Shown: positions 35,759 through 46,472, numbered from the stretch's first letter. The stretch: 64,000 nt of DNA from Exiguobacterium sp. SL-9 (GCF_004336985.1 NZ_SJUO01000001.1:310001-374000); one strand, 5' to 3'. The notes: generated from the sequence alone by a model not told the origin. A program made the numbers and translations.

Positions 35759-36229
35759 TTAACTAAACGTGACCGCTAGGCGGGCTTGTGCAATTTTGTC
35801 TACCGGTAGCGATATCGCTTTTTTTCTTGTCTTGATGCGCGTCTCGACGACGGCAGTCTCGCCGTCATATTCCGTTAAAATGCCTTCGAACTCTTTGGCA
35901 CCTTCGATTGGGGCAAACGTCTTGATATAGACGTTCTTTCCAATCGCACGTTCAAAGTCGGTCGGCTTTTTCAGTGGTCGCTCGGCACCGGGACTCGAGA
36001 CGTCAAGATAATAGGCTTGTTCGATCGGATCGCTATCGTTTAGTTTTTCCGAGAGTTGTTCGTTGATGTTGACGCAATCATCTAAATCGACGCCCCCCGG
36101 CTTGTCGATATAGACGCGCAAGAACCAATCTGGTCCTTCTTTCACGAATTCGACATCGACCAATTCCATGTTCTCACGTTCCACGATCGGCAACGCGATC
36201 GCTTCGACGACTTCTGTTATTTTGGACAC
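35759..36229 (-). CDS. rimP: Ribosome maturation factor RimP
   Basis: A 156-residue factor for 30S subunit assembly, same length as in B. subtilis. VDVEFVKEGPDWFLRVYIDKPGGVDLDDCVNINEQLSEKLN and YLDVSSPGAERPL are diagnostic. The start is GTG at 36229 with AAGGAGGG six bases upstream; the ATG at 36235 sits inside that site. First gene of the nusA operon, downstream of a promoter and a strong leader hairpin. Confidence 0.95.
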   Translation of the reverse strand: MSKITEVVEAIALPIVERENMELVDVEFVKEGPDWFLRVYIDKPGGVDLDDCVNINEQLSEKLNDSDPIEQAYYLDVSSPGAERPLKKPTDFERAIGKNVYIKTFAPIEGAKEFEGILTEYDGETAVVETRIKTRKKAISLPVDKIAQARLAVTFS

Positions 36230-36260
36230 TCTCATCCCTCCTTCTGGCTTTTACATACAA

Positions 36261-36288
36261 GAAAGGAGTAGGGTTCCCTACTCCTTTC
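36261..36288 (-). terminator. Perfect 13-bp hairpin between polC and rimP
   Basis: GAAAGGAGTAGGG and CCCTACTCCTTTC pair perfectly with a 2-base loop. The minus strand continues TTGTATG, a poor U-tract. It lies downstream of the rimP promoter as well as of polC, so it may be a polC terminator, a leader attenuator, or both. Confidence 0.7.
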
Positions 36289-36317
36289 CGTCGTAGTATC
36301 CAACATTGTTCGATACC

Positions 36318-36347
36318 AATATATCATATTTTCCCGGTTTTTCGCAA
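36318..36347 (-). promoter_or_regulatory. Sigma-A promoter of the rimP-nusA operon
   Basis: Minus strand TTGCGA (36342-36347), 18-base spacer, TATATT (36318-36323), beginning right after the polC stop codon. Confidence 0.6.
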
Positions 36348-36348
36348 C

Positions 36349-39300
36349 TTACACCCCAAAATCAAAGAACGAGAGTTGGTTCTCATCCGGCAAGCCTTCG
36401 AGACATTTCATCGTATCGAGCGTCTCGACGATCGTCTTCGACAATTTGGCCCGCTTGCGCAAGTCTTCTTTCGACAAAAACTGCCCTTCCGCCCTCGCTT
36501 CGACGATGGCTTTCGCCGCGTTCGTCCCGAGACCATCGACCGCATTGAACGGCGGGATGAGCGTGTTCCCTTCAATCAAGAATTCCGTCGCACTCGAGCG
36601 ATACAAATCGATGTTTTGGAACTTCATGCCGCGCTCTAACATCTCAAGCGCGAGTTCGAGCACGGTATGAAGCCCTTTGTCTTTAGCCGTTGCCTCGAAA
36701 CCTTTTTCACGAATATCCGACATCGCCTTGCGTACGGCCTGTGATCCTTTGATCATTGCCGACAAATCAAAGTCGCCGGCCCGGACCGTGAAGTATGTCG
36801 CATAATACAAAATCGGGTGATGGACTTTGAAATAGGCGATGCGGACGGCCATGAGCACATACGCCGTGGCATGCGCTTTCGGGAACATGTACTTAATTTT
36901 CTTACAAGACGAGATATACCATTCCGGAACATCGTTGGCCCGCATCTCCGTCTCCATATCTTCCGATAAGCCTTTCCCTTTCCGGACCGACTCCATGATT
37001 TTGAAGGCGAACGACGGTTCAAGACCGGCATAAATCAAGTAGACCATGATGTCGTCACGACAACCGATCACGTCTTTCAGTTCACACGTGCCGTTGTAGA
37101 TGAGCTCATTGGCGTTGCCGATCCAAACATCGGTCCCGTGGGACAGTCCCGAGATTTGAACGAGTTCAGAGAACGTCGACGGTTTCGTCTCTTCTAGCAT
37201 TTGGCGGACGAACTTCGTCCCGAACTCCGGAATACCGAGTGTTCCCGTCTTCGATTCGATTTGCTCCGGGGTGACGCCGAGCACGTCCGGTGATGAGAAG
37301 ATTTTCATCACGGTCGGATCGTCCGTCGGGATCGTCTTCGGATCAATTCCCGACAAATCTTGCAACATCCGGATGGCGGTCGGGTCATCGTGCCCGAGAA
37401 TATCAAGTTTGAGCAAGTTGTCGTGAATCGAGTGGAAGTCGAAGTGGGTCGTCTTCCATTCGGACGATTTATCGTCGGCCGGATATTGAATCGGTGAGAT
37501 TTCGGCGATGTCCATATAATCCGGGACGACGATGATGCCCCCCGGGTGTTGCCCGGACGTCCGTTTGACGCCGGTGACGCCCGAGACGAGCCGATCAACC
37601 TCGGCGTTCCGGTAAATCTTATCGTTCTCGGTCGCATACCCTTTCACGTAACCGTACGCCGTCTTGTCCGCAATCGTTCCAATTGTCCCGGCACGGTACA
37701 CGTAATCTTCCCCGAACAATACTTTCGTATAAGCGTGGGCATGCGGTTGATATTCACCCGAGAAGTTCAAGTCGATATCCGGGACCTTGTCCCCTTTGAA
37801 GCCAAGGAACGTCTCGAACGGGATATCATGTCCGTCTTTCGTATACCACGTCCCACACTCCGGACATTGTTTGTCCGGAAGGTCATACCCGGACCCGACC
37901 GAACCGTCATTGAAGAAATGCGAATGTTGGCACTTCGGACAGACGTAATGCGGCGGGAGCGGATTGACCTCGGTGATCTCGGTCATCGTCGCGACGAAAC
38001 TTGAACCGACCGAACCGCGTGAACCGACGAGATAACCGTCGTCGAGCGATTTCTTGACGAGCTTATGCGAAATCAAATAGATGACCGCAAAGCCGTGACC
38101 GATAATCGATTTCAACTCTTTCTCGAGCCGGGCCTCGACGATTTCCGGCAGTTCTTCCCCGTAAATCGAACGGGCCATGTCGTAACTCATGTTCCGGACC
38201 TCATCGTCTGCGCCTTCAATCTTCGGCGTGTACAAATCGTCCGGAATGATTTGGATCGACTCGATTTGATCGGCGATCGCATTCGGGTTCGTGATGACGA
38301 TTTCGCGAGCGAGGTCGTCACCGAGGAACTTGAACTCTTCCATCATCTCTTTCGTCGTCCGGAAATGGGCGTGCGGCAGTTCTTTCCGTGTATTGATGAA
38401 GTTGGCGCCACCTTGCGTCCGAATCAAGATCTCTCGGTACGACCGGTCCGTCCGGTCAAGGTAGTGGACGTTTCCGGTCGCACATACCGGGAGACCGGCT
38501 TGACCGGCGACGCGAATGATCCGCTTAATGATTTCGCGCAACTCGAGCTCGTTGGCGACAATCTCTTTATCGATGAGATGCATATAGAGTGCCGGCGGGT
38601 GAATCTCGATGAAGTCGTAGAACGCCATCATCTTCTCAAGCTCTTCGTCTGACTTGTTCAGGGCGGCATCAAAAATCTCACCGTTGTCACACGCCGAACC
38701 GATCAAGAGACCCTCACGACGTTTAATAATCTCCGAACGTGGCATCCTGGCCATCCGGAACAAGTAATCGATGTGGGACAACGAGATCAACTCGTACAAA
38801 TGACGCAGCCCCGGTTTTTTCGTCTTCGCATAAATTGTCGCATGGAACGGACGGATCTTCGAGACGTCGCTCCCGACTTTCGCATTCAACGAGCGATGCG
38901 TCTGCATCTCAAACATCTGTTTGGCAAGTTCGAGCAGTTTCATGAGCAGGTACGCTGTCGCCTCGGCATCATAGATGGCCCGGTGATGTTGCGTCAACTC
39001 GATATCAAATCGCTTCGCGAGCGTGTTGAGACGGTGATTCTTGAGCGTCGGCAAAATTGTCCGGGCGAGCTCAAGCGTATCGATGACCGGATAGTCATCC
39101 GGCTCGTGCCCACCGCTCCGCAGTGTCGCTTCTAAGAAACCCATATCGAATGACGCATTGTGGGCGACAAGAATGCCGTCCTCGCACCAGTCAACGAACT
39201 GTTTGGCGATGACTTCAGGATCGGGCTGGCCATGGACCATATCGTCCGTGATGCCCGTCAATTCGATCGTCGTGGCCGAGAGTGGATGCTTTGGATCGGC

Positions 39301-40641
39301 GAACGCCTCGAACCGGTCGATGATTTCACCATCTTTGATTTTGACGCCGGCGAGTTCGATGATTTTGTTGTAGACGGCCGAAAGCCCCGTCGTCTCGACG
39401 TCAAAGACGACGTATGTCGCATCGTCGAGCGGGACATCGGTCGGATGATACGCGACCGGAACCCCATCATTGACGACGTTCGCTTCGACGCCAAAAAGCA
39501 CTTTGATGTCATTTTTCTTCCCGGCATAGTACGCCTCTGGGAACGACTGGACACCCGCGTGATCAGTGATGGCGATGGCGCGATGGCCCCATTTCGCCGC
39601 CCGGGCGACGAGCGCTGATACGTTCGTGACCGCGTCCATCTGACTCATCTGCGTATGGGCGTGCAGTTCGACGCGTTTCTCACCGGCCCACTCGTCCCGG
39701 ACCGGTTCGACTTTCACTTCTTGCAGTTGCGATGCCATCATGCACAGTTCGCGCATGAAGCTATCATCCTCGACCCGGCCGGCCGCTTGAATCCACATCC
39801 CTTTTTTGACGGCGCTCAGCATTCGGTCATCGTCGTCATCACGTGCGAACACTTTGACGATGAGTGAATCGGTATAGTCGGTCATCTTGAATGTGAATAG
39901 TTTTTTCCCGCTCTTCAGTTCTTTCCGTTCGGCCGAGAAGACGAGACCACGGATGGCGACGCGTCGTTCTTCTTCGATAATCGTCTTGATTGGGACGATC
40001 TCGTCTTTAATCAACGCGCCCATCCGGACCTCGGTGACCGGTTCGTCGTTCGTCTCGGTCGCCTTGGCAAATTGCGCCGCGAGTGCGAGTTTCGCCTGTT
40101 CCAAATCTTCTTGGACGACTTGTTCACGGAGCACTTGGTTCGCTTCTTCATTCTCCGAGAATAGCGCTTGACAAGGTTTCTTCATGAACCCATAAGCGCT
40201 ATAGAGCGCCTGGACTTCTTGGCATAACTCTTTATCGACATAGTTCGCCTCAGGGGCCGAGCGCACCGGGATGAGCAATTTGTTCTGCTCGAAGCGCGGT
40301 GCGACCGATGCGAAATAACTACGCATCGCACCCGACACTTGACTAAGTTCACTGACGATGCGCGGCCAATAGTCGATATAGTCCTGTTCGCCGCCGCCTG
40401 ACGTCGTCGTGAAACGTGCGTATACCTCGTCCGCGAACGTCGCATAACGGCTCTCGATGCGGCTCATGAACAGTTGATACACTTCATACGGCAACACACG
40501 CTCAAGTTGAAAATAAAACGTCCACGTCCGGCGTTGCTTGTTGACGACGAGTCGCGTCAACTCCGCGCCGTCGAACTGATCCGTTTCGGTCGTGATGCCG
40601 AGATCGGTCAAGAGCAATTGCATTTTTTGATTAGCTTCCAC
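36349..40641 (-). CDS. polC: DNA polymerase III alpha subunit, PolC type
   Basis: The main replicative polymerase of low-GC Gram-positives with built-in 3'-5' exonuclease; 1430 residues, close to the usual size. Order of parts: N-terminal domain, OB fold, PHP domain (HAHTQMSQMDAVT), inserted DnaQ-like exonuclease (FDVETTGLS, AHNASFDMGFL), zinc finger (CPKCQHSHFF and CPECGTWY), palm with PDIDLNFSGEYQ, fingers and C-terminal HhH region. The start is GTG at 40641; GGGGGG lies about 11 bases upstream. It follows proS after a strong terminator, as part of the proS-polC-rimP synteny block. Confidence 0.96.
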   Translation of the reverse strand: MEANQKMQLLLTDLGITTETDQFDGAELTRLVVNKQRRTWTFYFQLERVLPYEVYQLFMSRIESRYATFADEVYARFTTTSGGGEQDYIDYWPRIVSELSQVSGAMRSYFASVAPRFEQNKLLIPVRSAPEANYVDKELCQEVQALYSAYGFMKKPCQALFSENEEANQVLREQVVQEDLEQAKLALAAQFAKATETNDEPVTEVRMGALIKDEIVPIKTIIEEERRVAIRGLVFSAERKELKSGKKLFTFKMTDYTDSLIVKVFARDDDDDRMLSAVKKGMWIQAAGRVEDDSFMRELCMMASQLQEVKVEPVRDEWAGEKRVELHAHTQMSQMDAVTNVSALVARAAKWGHRAIAITDHAGVQSFPEAYYAGKKNDIKVLFGVEANVVNDGVPVAYHPTDVPLDDATYVVFDVETTGLSAVYNKIIELAGVKIKDGEIIDRFEAFADPKHPLSATTIELTGITDDMVHGQPDPEVIAKQFVDWCEDGILVAHNASFDMGFLEATLRSGGHEPDDYPVIDTLELARTILPTLKNHRLNTLAKRFDIELTQHHRAIYDAEATAYLLMKLLELAKQMFEMQTHRSLNAKVGSDVSKIRPFHATIYAKTKKPGLRHLYELISLSHIDYLFRMARMPRSEIIKRREGLLIGSACDNGEIFDAALNKSDEELEKMMAFYDFIEIHPPALYMHLIDKEIVANELELREIIKRIIRVAGQAGLPVCATGNVHYLDRTDRSYREILIRTQGGANFINTRKELPHAHFRTTKEMMEEFKFLGDDLAREIVITNPNAIADQIESIQIIPDDLYTPKIEGADDEVRNMSYDMARSIYGEELPEIVEARLEKELKSIIGHGFAVIYLISHKLVKKSLDDGYLVGSRGSVGSSFVATMTEITEVNPLPPHYVCPKCQHSHFFNDGSVGSGYDLPDKQCPECGTWYTKDGHDIPFETFLGFKGDKVPDIDLNFSGEYQPHAHAYTKVLFGEDYVYRAGTIGTIADKTAYGYVKGYATENDKIYRNAEVDRLVSGVTGVKRTSGQHPGGIIVVPDYMDIAEISPIQYPADDKSSEWKTTHFDFHSIHDNLLKLDILGHDDPTAIRMLQDLSGIDPKTIPTDDPTVMKIFSSPDVLGVTPEQIESKTGTLGIPEFGTKFVRQMLEETKPSTFSELVQISGLSHGTDVWIGNANELIYNGTCELKDVIGCRDDIMVYLIYAGLEPSFAFKIMESVRKGKGLSEDMETEMRANDVPEWYISSCKKIKYMFPKAHATAYVLMAVRIAYFKVHHPILYYATYFTVRAGDFDLSAMIKGSQAVRKAMSDIREKGFEATAKDKGLHTVLELALEMLERGMKFQNIDLYRSSATEFLIEGNTLIPPFNAVDGLGTNAAKAIVEARAEGQFLSKEDLRKRAKLSKTIVETLDTMKCLEGLPDENQLSFFDFGV

Positions 40642-40676
40642 GGGTAAGAAGTCCCCCCTTTTATCATTCGATGTCG

Positions 40677-40713
40677 AAAAATGAAGGTGACGGCAAGAAA
40701 CCGTCACCTTCAT
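40677..40713 (-). terminator. Terminator of proS
   Basis: ATGAAGGTGACGG and CCGTCACCTTCAT form a perfect 13-bp stem with a 7-base loop; the minus strand continues TTTTCG. Confidence 0.9.
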
Positions 40714-40716
40714 CGA

Positions 40717-42426
40717 TCATTTTGCCTCGTTCAGTTGCGCCGTAATCACATGTGGCAACTCATCTACCGTTGTCTCAAGAACTTCGCCAGTGGCACGTAG
40801 TTTCACTTCGACGATGCCTTCGTTCGCTTTTTTCCCAACGTTGATGCGGATCGGGAGACCAATCAAGTCAGCATCGGCAAACTTGACGCCGGCCCGTTCT
40901 TTACGGTCATCATACAACACATCGTACGTCGACGACAGTTCATCGTACAAGCGGTTCGCCAGTTCAAGTTGCGCCTCGTCTTTCGTGTTGATCGCAATCA
41001 AATGTACGTCGAACGGAGCGATGCTCTTCGGCCAGACGATACCGCGATCGTCATGATGTTGCTCGATGACAGCCGATAGCGTCCGCGAGACGCCGATGCC
41101 GTAACAACCCATGATGAGCGGTTCGGCCCGACCTTCTTCATTCAAGAACGTCGCGCCCATCGCTTCTGAATAGCGCGTGCCGAGCTTGAACACTTGTCCG
41201 ACTTCGATCCCGCGTGCGAAACGGACCGGACCCGACTCGTCAGGTGCCATGTCGCCTTCGACGACGAAACGCAAGTCATGATACGTCAAGTGCGACAAGT
41301 CGCGCTCGGCGTTGACGTGGGTATAGTGGGTGTTCGCCTTGTTGGCACCACATACCGCGTCGACCAAATATTTGACGGCATAGTCGGCGACGACTTTGAC
41401 TGGTGCTTGGATCGGTCCGAGCGTGCCCGGCTCACAGCCGAACAAGTCGATAATCGTCGCTTCTTCTTCCATTTGGATATCGAGACCGCCGAGGGCGTTC
41501 TTCACTTTGACGTCGTTCGCTTCGTGATCACCGCGAACGATCGCCATGACCGTTTCCCCATCGACGTTGAAGAGGACAGATTTGATGGTCGTCTTCGGAT
41601 CGATGTTTAAGAAGCGGGCCACGTCTTCAATCGTCTTGTTATCTTTCGTATCGACTTGATCGAGCGCCTGTACTTCGCCCGCCTGCACCTCATAGCGGTC
41701 GAGCGTTTCCGCCATCTCAATATTGGCCGCATAGTTCGACGTGTCCGTGTAGACGATTGTGTCTTCACCGATTTCGGCGAGCGCTTGAAACTCGTGCGTG
41801 TCTTTTCCGCCGATGGCACCCGAATCGGCCACGACTGGACGATATTTCAAGCCGACGCGGTCAAAGATGTTGGAGTAGGCGTTATACATATTTTTGTACT
41901 CTTCGTCCAAATCATCCTGTGTCGCGTGGAACGAGTACGAGTCTTTCATCAAGAACTCACGGCCCCGGAGCAATCCGAAACGCGGACGACGTTCGTCGCG
42001 ATACTTCGTTTGAATCTGATACAAGTTGACCGGCAACTTTTTGTAAGAATTGAGTTCATCACGCACGATTGACGTGATGAGTTCCTCATGGGTCGCACCG
42101 AGTGCGAAACGACGGTCATGACGGTCCGTCAATCGCATCAATTCTGGACCATAAATGCCCCAGCGTCCCGTTTCTTCCCATAGTTCAGCCGGTTGAATCG
42201 CAGGCATGAGCAACTCTTGCGCTCCGGCCCGGTTCATCTCTTCGCGGATAATCGTTTGGATATTGTGTAATACGCGATGGCCGAGTGGGAGATATGAATA
42301 AATCCCAGCGGCGTTTTGGCGCATGAAGCCCCCACGGACGAGAAGCTGATGGCTAATGGCTTCCGCATCGGCCGGCACTTCTCTTAATGTAGGCATGAAC
42401 AGTCTCGATTGTTTCATAGGTATCAA
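40717..42426 (-). CDS. proS: Prolyl-tRNA synthetase
   Basis: Charges tRNA-Pro. The 569-residue bacterial-type (class II) enzyme has motif 1 around [27 protein letters not shown], motif 2 around [31 protein letters not shown] (here [10 protein letters not shown]), an inserted editing domain (about 225-400) and motif 3 [21 protein letters not shown] lies five bases before a TTG at 42426; an ATG three codons on matches family N-termini but is 14 bases away. Gene order rseP-proS-polC as in B. subtilis. Confidence 0.95.
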   Translation of the reverse strand: MIPMKQSRLFMPTLREVPADAEAISHQLLVRGGFMRQNAAGIYSYLPLGHRVLHNIQTIIREEMNRAGAQELLMPAIQPAELWEETGRWGIYGPELMRLTDRHDRRFALGATHEELITSIVRDELNSYKKLPVNLYQIQTKYRDERRPRFGLLRGREFLMKDSYSFHATQDDLDEEYKNMYNAYSNIFDRVGLKYRPVVADSGAIGGKDTHEFQALAEIGEDTIVYTDTSNYAANIEMAETLDRYEVQAGEVQALDQVDTKDNKTIEDVARFLNIDPKTTIKSVLFNVDGETVMAIVRGDHEANDVKVKNALGGLDIQMEEEATIIDLFGCEPGTLGPIQAPVKVVADYAVKYLVDAVCGANKANTHYTHVNAERDLSHLTYHDLRFVVEGDMAPDESGPVRFARGIEVGQVFKLGTRYSEAMGATFLNEEGRAEPLIMGCYGIGVSRTLSAVIEQHHDDRGIVWPKSIAPFDVHLIAINTKDEAQLELANRLYDELSSTYDVLYDDRKERAGVKFADADLIGLPIRINVGKKANEGIVEVKLRATGEVLETTVDELPHVITAQLNEAK

Positions 42427-42457
42427 CGTTTCCCTTCTGTAACTCGATTGGATCTAA

Positions 42458-43708
42458 TTATTTAAAGAATGATTGGATATCATTCCAGGTGACAATCAAC
42501 ATGAGCAGCATGAGCAAGGCGAACCCGATAAAGTGGACGAAGCCCTCCTTTTTCGGGTCCATCGGCCGTCCGCGTACCGCTTCGAACAAGAGGAAGAGGA
42601 GTCGTCCTCCATCGAGCGCCGGGAGCGGCAACAAGTTGAAGATGGCCAAGTTGACGGATAGAAGTGCCGTCCAGTTGAGGAGCATGATCAGCCCGCTCGC
42701 CGCCACTTCGTCGGTCATGCGGACGATTCCGACCGGTCCGGCCAATTGATCGACGCCGACTTGTCCCGTCACCAAATCACCGACCGCTGAGAAGATGAGC
42801 GTCGACATCGTCCACGTCGTCTCGGCCCCGGTCGTGAAAGCTTTCGTCGGTGAACGCTCGAGCGCGTTCGTCACGCCTAAAATCCCGACGGTCTCACCGT
42901 TTTGTTCGATTGCTTGAGGAGTGAGCGTCACGGTTTGCTCCGCATCATCCCGAATATAGGTTACTTCCGTTGGCGTATCAGCCCGGTCAGCGAGCACCGT
43001 CCGGAGGTCGAGCCAATTATCGATCGGTTGTCCTTCGATGGAGACAATTTCGTCACCCGTCATGAGTCCCGCTTGATCGGCAGCCGAATCCGGCTGCACG
43101 GTCCCGATTTGTCCATCGTCCGTCGGTGTCCCTTGGACGAGACCGACGATGACGAGCAAGATGAAGGCAAGGACGAAGTTCATCGCCGGGCCGGCTGCAA
43201 TCGCGAGCACGCGTTTCCATACCGATTGCGCTCCGAACGTACGATCGTACGGGGCAATTTGAATTTCCATACCTTGGTCGACGAGGAGCGTGTCCCGTTC
43301 AAGTGAATAGACACGGACCTCATCATCGACGAGCAATTGGATTTTCAATTCACGAATCGAATCGAACTTATCGACCGTGCCGACGACATGCACGTCTTTT
43401 GCCTGGTCCGGCTGGAAGTAGACACGATCGACCGTGCCGGCACTCGTCAGGCGCAAGCCTACGTGTTGACCAGCTTTCACTTCGATCGGTTCAAAATCTT
43501 CCCCGGCCATTTTGACATATCCACCGATTGGCAATAAGCGGATCGTATATAGCGTCTCATTCTTTCGGAACGAAAGGATTTTCGGTCCAAATCCGATTGC
43601 AAATTCATGACAGAGAATCCCTGCCCGTTTCGCCATGACGAGGTGTCCCCATTCATGAACCGAAATGAGTACCCCAAACATCAAAACGATGGCGATAAAA
43701 GTCGTCAT
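42458..43708 (-). CDS. rseP: Site-2 intramembrane protease RseP/RasP
   Basis: A 416-residue zinc metalloprotease that cuts anti-sigma factors and signal peptides inside the membrane. The HEWGH motif (His18, Glu19, His22) is in the first helix, a PDZ domain lies about 190-280 (DSAADQAGLMTGDEIVSIEGQPIDNW), and the third zinc ligand is in LPLPALDGGR. It can complete the PrsW pathway seen at the other end of this window (PrsW cuts first, RasP second). AAGGTGGGGA precedes the ATG. The region about 100-150 between helix 1 and the PDZ is longer than usual. Confidence 0.94.
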   Translation of the reverse strand: MTTFIAIVLMFGVLISVHEWGHLVMAKRAGILCHEFAIGFGPKILSFRKNETLYTIRLLPIGGYVKMAGEDFEPIEVKAGQHVGLRLTSAGTVDRVYFQPDQAKDVHVVGTVDKFDSIRELKIQLLVDDEVRVYSLERDTLLVDQGMEIQIAPYDRTFGAQSVWKRVLAIAAGPAMNFVLAFILLVIVGLVQGTPTDDGQIGTVQPDSAADQAGLMTGDEIVSIEGQPIDNWLDLRTVLADRADTPTEVTYIRDDAEQTVTLTPQAIEQNGETVGILGVTNALERSPTKAFTTGAETTWTMSTLIFSAVGDLVTGQVGVDQLAGPVGIVRMTDEVAASGLIMLLNWTALLSVNLAIFNLLPLPALDGGRLLFLLFEAVRGRPMDPKKEGFVHFIGFALLMLLMLIVTWNDIQSFFK

Positions 43709-43724
43709 TGTCTATTCCCCACCT

Positions 43725-44870
43725 TCACTTTCCTTGCTGAATTTGTTCTCGAACCGCTCGGTCGACTTGAAGGATCTCCTCGAGCGTCGGTTCTGCAATT
43801 ACCGTATGTGTCTCCATCGCCTGTTCGACGATTCGTTCGATATCGAGGAATGCGATTCCCCCGTTCAAGAACAGTGCGACTGCCGCCTCGTTGGCCGCAT
43901 TGAGCACGGTCGGCATCGAACCACCCGCGCGACCGGCATCATACGCGAGGCGTAAGGCCGGATAACGCGTCAAGTCCGCTTCTGCGAAGTGAAGCGTTCC
44001 GATTTCTCTCAAGTTTAACCGCTTGTTCCCGTCGATTTCAAGACGTTTCGGACCAGAAAGCGCATAGAGGATCGGTCCTCGCATATCTGGATTCCCAAGT
44101 TGCGCCATAACGGCGGCATCTTTAAATTCGACCATCGAATGGATAATCGACTCGCGATGAAGCACCACTTCAATATCATTATAATCGATATCGAACAACC
44201 AGTGCGCTTCGATGACTTCAAGTCCTTTATTGAACATCGTCGCCGAATCGATCGTGATTTTCGCGCCCATCGACCAGTTCGGATGCGCAAGTGCCTCTGC
44301 GACGGTCACGCCTTCTAATTCATCACGCGACTTGTCTCGGAAACTTCCTCCTGACGCCGTCAAAATGATTTTTGAGACGTCCTCTCGGCGTTCACCGTTC
44401 AAGCATTGATAAATGGCCGAATGTTCACTGTCGACCGGAAGCAGACTGACACCATGCTTCTTGACGGCCGCTGTGACGAGATGACCCGCCGTGACGAGTG
44501 TCTCTTTGTTTGCCAAGGCGATATCTTTCCCTGCCTCGATTGCAGCGAGTGTCGGTTCAAGACCGACTGCACCGACGACAGCTGTGACGACGACATCGGC
44601 CCGCTCTGCGGTCGCACATTCGATCAACCCTTCAAGTCCGATAAAAAAGAGTGGTTCGTATGTAAGTCGTGGCTTGAGCTGTTCGAGTACTTCGATATCT
44701 TTAGCGGACACGTATTTCGGCCGCAGGCGGTTGATCCATTCCTCGGCTACGTCTACATTTGTTCCGAAGGCATAGGCCTCAAGTTCAAACAAGTCGGGGT
44801 GCTGTTCGATGACGTCACATGTCTGTACGCCAATCGATCCAGTCGCCCCGATTAAGCTGATTCGCTTCAT
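43725..44870 (-). CDS. dxr: 1-deoxy-D-xylulose 5-phosphate reductoisomerase
   Basis: Second step of the MEP isoprenoid pathway, NADPH-dependent. The 381-residue protein has [16 protein letters not shown] at the N-terminus for NADPH, the metal/substrate residues in [13 protein letters not shown], the catalytic loop SGGSFRD, and [13 protein letters not shown]. Directly between cdsA and rseP. Its product feeds undecaprenyl synthesis by UppS, encoded two genes upstream. AAAGGAGTG precedes the ATG. Confidence 0.96.
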   Translation of the reverse strand: MKRISLIGATGSIGVQTCDVIEQHPDLFELEAYAFGTNVDVAEEWINRLRPKYVSAKDIEVLEQLKPRLTYEPLFFIGLEGLIECATAERADVVVTAVVGAVGLEPTLAAIEAGKDIALANKETLVTAGHLVTAAVKKHGVSLLPVDSEHSAIYQCLNGERREDVSKIILTASGGSFRDKSRDELEGVTVAEALAHPNWSMGAKITIDSATMFNKGLEVIEAHWLFDIDYNDIEVVLHRESIIHSMVEFKDAAVMAQLGNPDMRGPILYALSGPKRLEIDGNKRLNLREIGTLHFAEADLTRYPALRLAYDAGRAGGSMPTVLNAANEAAVALFLNGGIAFLDIERIVEQAMETHTVIAEPTLEEILQVDRAVREQIQQGK

Positions 44871-44882
44871 CTTGACACTCCT

Positions 44883-45680
44883 TTATAACAAATTAAATAC
44901 CCAGATGACCGTGAATACCGCGATCATACTATCAAACCGGTCCAAAATGCCACCGTGTCCCGGCAACAGATGACCCGAATCTTTCACGTTGAATTGACGT
45001 TTATACGCCGACTGCACCAAGTCTCCGAGTTGGCCGACGACTGATACGACGACCGCGAGCACGAGTACTTCGAGAATCGGCAGCACTGGTTCGACGAGCA
45101 CATAGACGAGACCGACGACAATGGCGGACATGATTCCGCCGACCGCCCCTTCGATCGTCTTGTTCGGGCTGATGGACGGCCACAGCTTTGTTTTGCCGAT
45201 CGCTTTCCCCGTAAAGTAAGCACCCGAATCGGTCGCCCAAATCATGAAGAGGACGAGTAGCACTTTGACGAGCCCATCTTCCGAGAGGCGGACAAGGGCA
45301 AAACTGGAAAAACCGATGACGAGATAGACGGCAGATACGAAATAAAAGCTCGCATCTTCATACGTAAATCGATTTTTCGTGACGACCGTCCAAAACAGGA
45401 GGAGCATCAATCCGAGAACCATCCATTGATTCGTCGACATCGGTAACTCGCCCATGACAAGCTGCCGCTCGAGCAACATCAATACGAACGGGAATGCCAC
45501 AAGGAGCGACGTCACGAGGAACGGGAACGCCATCAACTTGTGGTTCCGCATCATCGTGAACTCGCTCAGTCCGATTAAGGCGAGCACACCCATCAAGATG
45601 ACGAACGGACTGCCGCCAAGGGCGATCAAGCTGACAAAAATGGCTCCGGCCCAAAGGCCGGTAATAATTCGAGTTTTCAT
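44883..45680 (-). CDS. cdsA: Phosphatidate cytidylyltransferase
   Basis: Makes CDP-diacylglycerol for phospholipid synthesis. A 265-residue protein with about seven or eight membrane helices. The signature near the C-terminus, SAYKRQFNVKDSGHLLPGHG followed by GILDRFDS, is intact. The ATG at 45680 has GGTGGGG upstream and is one base past the uppS stop; the longer frame to 45833 is inside uppS. Confidence 0.95.
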   Translation of the reverse strand: MKTRIITGLWAGAIFVSLIALGGSPFVILMGVLALIGLSEFTMMRNHKLMAFPFLVTSLLVAFPFVLMLLERQLVMGELPMSTNQWMVLGLMLLLFWTVVTKNRFTYEDASFYFVSAVYLVIGFSSFALVRLSEDGLVKVLLVLFMIWATDSGAYFTGKAIGKTKLWPSISPNKTIEGAVGGIMSAIVVGLVYVLVEPVLPILEVLVLAVVVSVVGQLGDLVQSAYKRQFNVKDSGHLLPGHGGILDRFDSMIAVFTVIWVFNLL

Positions 45681-45681
45681 G

Positions 45682-46419
45682 TCACACCCCACCAAACCGG
45701 CGCGTCCGCGCGTTATACGCTTCAATCGCCTCGACGAAGTGGTCCCGTTTGAACTCAGGCCATAGCACGTCCGTAAAATGTAGTTCGGCGTATGCCCCTT
45801 GCCACAGCAAGAAATTCGAGAGGCGCTGTTCACCGCTCGTCCGGATAATCAAATCAACATCTTGCATGTTTGTCATCAGACGCTGTCCAATCAAGTCGTC
45901 ATCAATCTCGTCCGGACGAATTTTCCCTGCAGCTACGTCGGTGGCGATGAGTCGCATCGCTCGTACGAGCTCGTCGCGCCCGCCATAGTTCAAGGCGAAA
46001 ACGAGATCTAACCCCGTATTCGTCGCTGTACGTGTCCGGGCTTCATCGACCGCCTCCCGTGTGCCGCGTGGCAGTTTTGACACATCGCCTGCAACGAGGA
46101 CGCGAACGTTCTGTTCGTCCAGCTCTTTTAAATCGGTCTCTAGAAATTGTTTTGGCAATTTCATCAAGAAGTTGACTTCTTCTTCGGGACGTGTCCAATT
46201 CTCCGTCGAAAATGCATACAGCGTCAATGAACGAATACCAAGTTCTTGAGCGGTGCGCACCGCTTCCCGGACCGATTTCATCCCTTCCCGGTGACCCATG
46301 ATGCGAGGGAGCCCACGTTTCTTCGCCCAACGGCCGTTACCGTCCATGATGATGGCGACGTGTTCGGGAATGCTCAGTTCCGCCTCGGTCTTCGTTTTAG
46401 GATTCACCCATTTAAACAT
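45682..46419 (-). CDS. uppS: Undecaprenyl diphosphate synthase
   Basis: cis-Prenyltransferase making the C55 lipid carrier for cell-wall synthesis. The 245-residue protein has IIMDGNGRWAKKRGLPR (catalytic Asp26), LYAFSTENWTRP and DLIIRTSGEQRLSNFLLWQGAYAEL. AGGAGGA precedes the ATG. It lies between frr and cdsA; a terminator-like stem separates it from frr. Confidence 0.96.
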   Translation of the reverse strand: MFKWVNPKTKTEAELSIPEHVAIIMDGNGRWAKKRGLPRIMGHREGMKSVREAVRTAQELGIRSLTLYAFSTENWTRPEEEVNFLMKLPKQFLETDLKELDEQNVRVLVAGDVSKLPRGTREAVDEARTRTATNTGLDLVFALNYGGRDELVRAMRLIATDVAAGKIRPDEIDDDLIGQRLMTNMQDVDLIIRTSGEQRLSNFLLWQGAYAELHFTDVLWPEFKRDHFVEAIEAYNARTRRFGGV

Positions 46420-46440
46420 ACTCTATCCTCCTGATTGTAT

Positions 46441-46472
46441 GAAAGAGGGACCCTCTCAGTAAAAGGGTCCCC
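46441..46472 (-). terminator. Terminator of frr
   Basis: GGGACCCT, 9-base loop, AGGGTCCC, then TCTTTC on the minus strand; AGGAGG of uppS follows within about 12 bases. Confidence 0.75.

Noticed and set aside
42427-42457. T-box riboswitch upstream of proS
   Set aside because: Only 31 bases separate proS from rseP, far too short for a T-box.
45681-45833. N-terminal extension of cdsA
   Set aside because: Overlaps uppS out of frame and lacks a ribosome binding site; the inner ATG has both.
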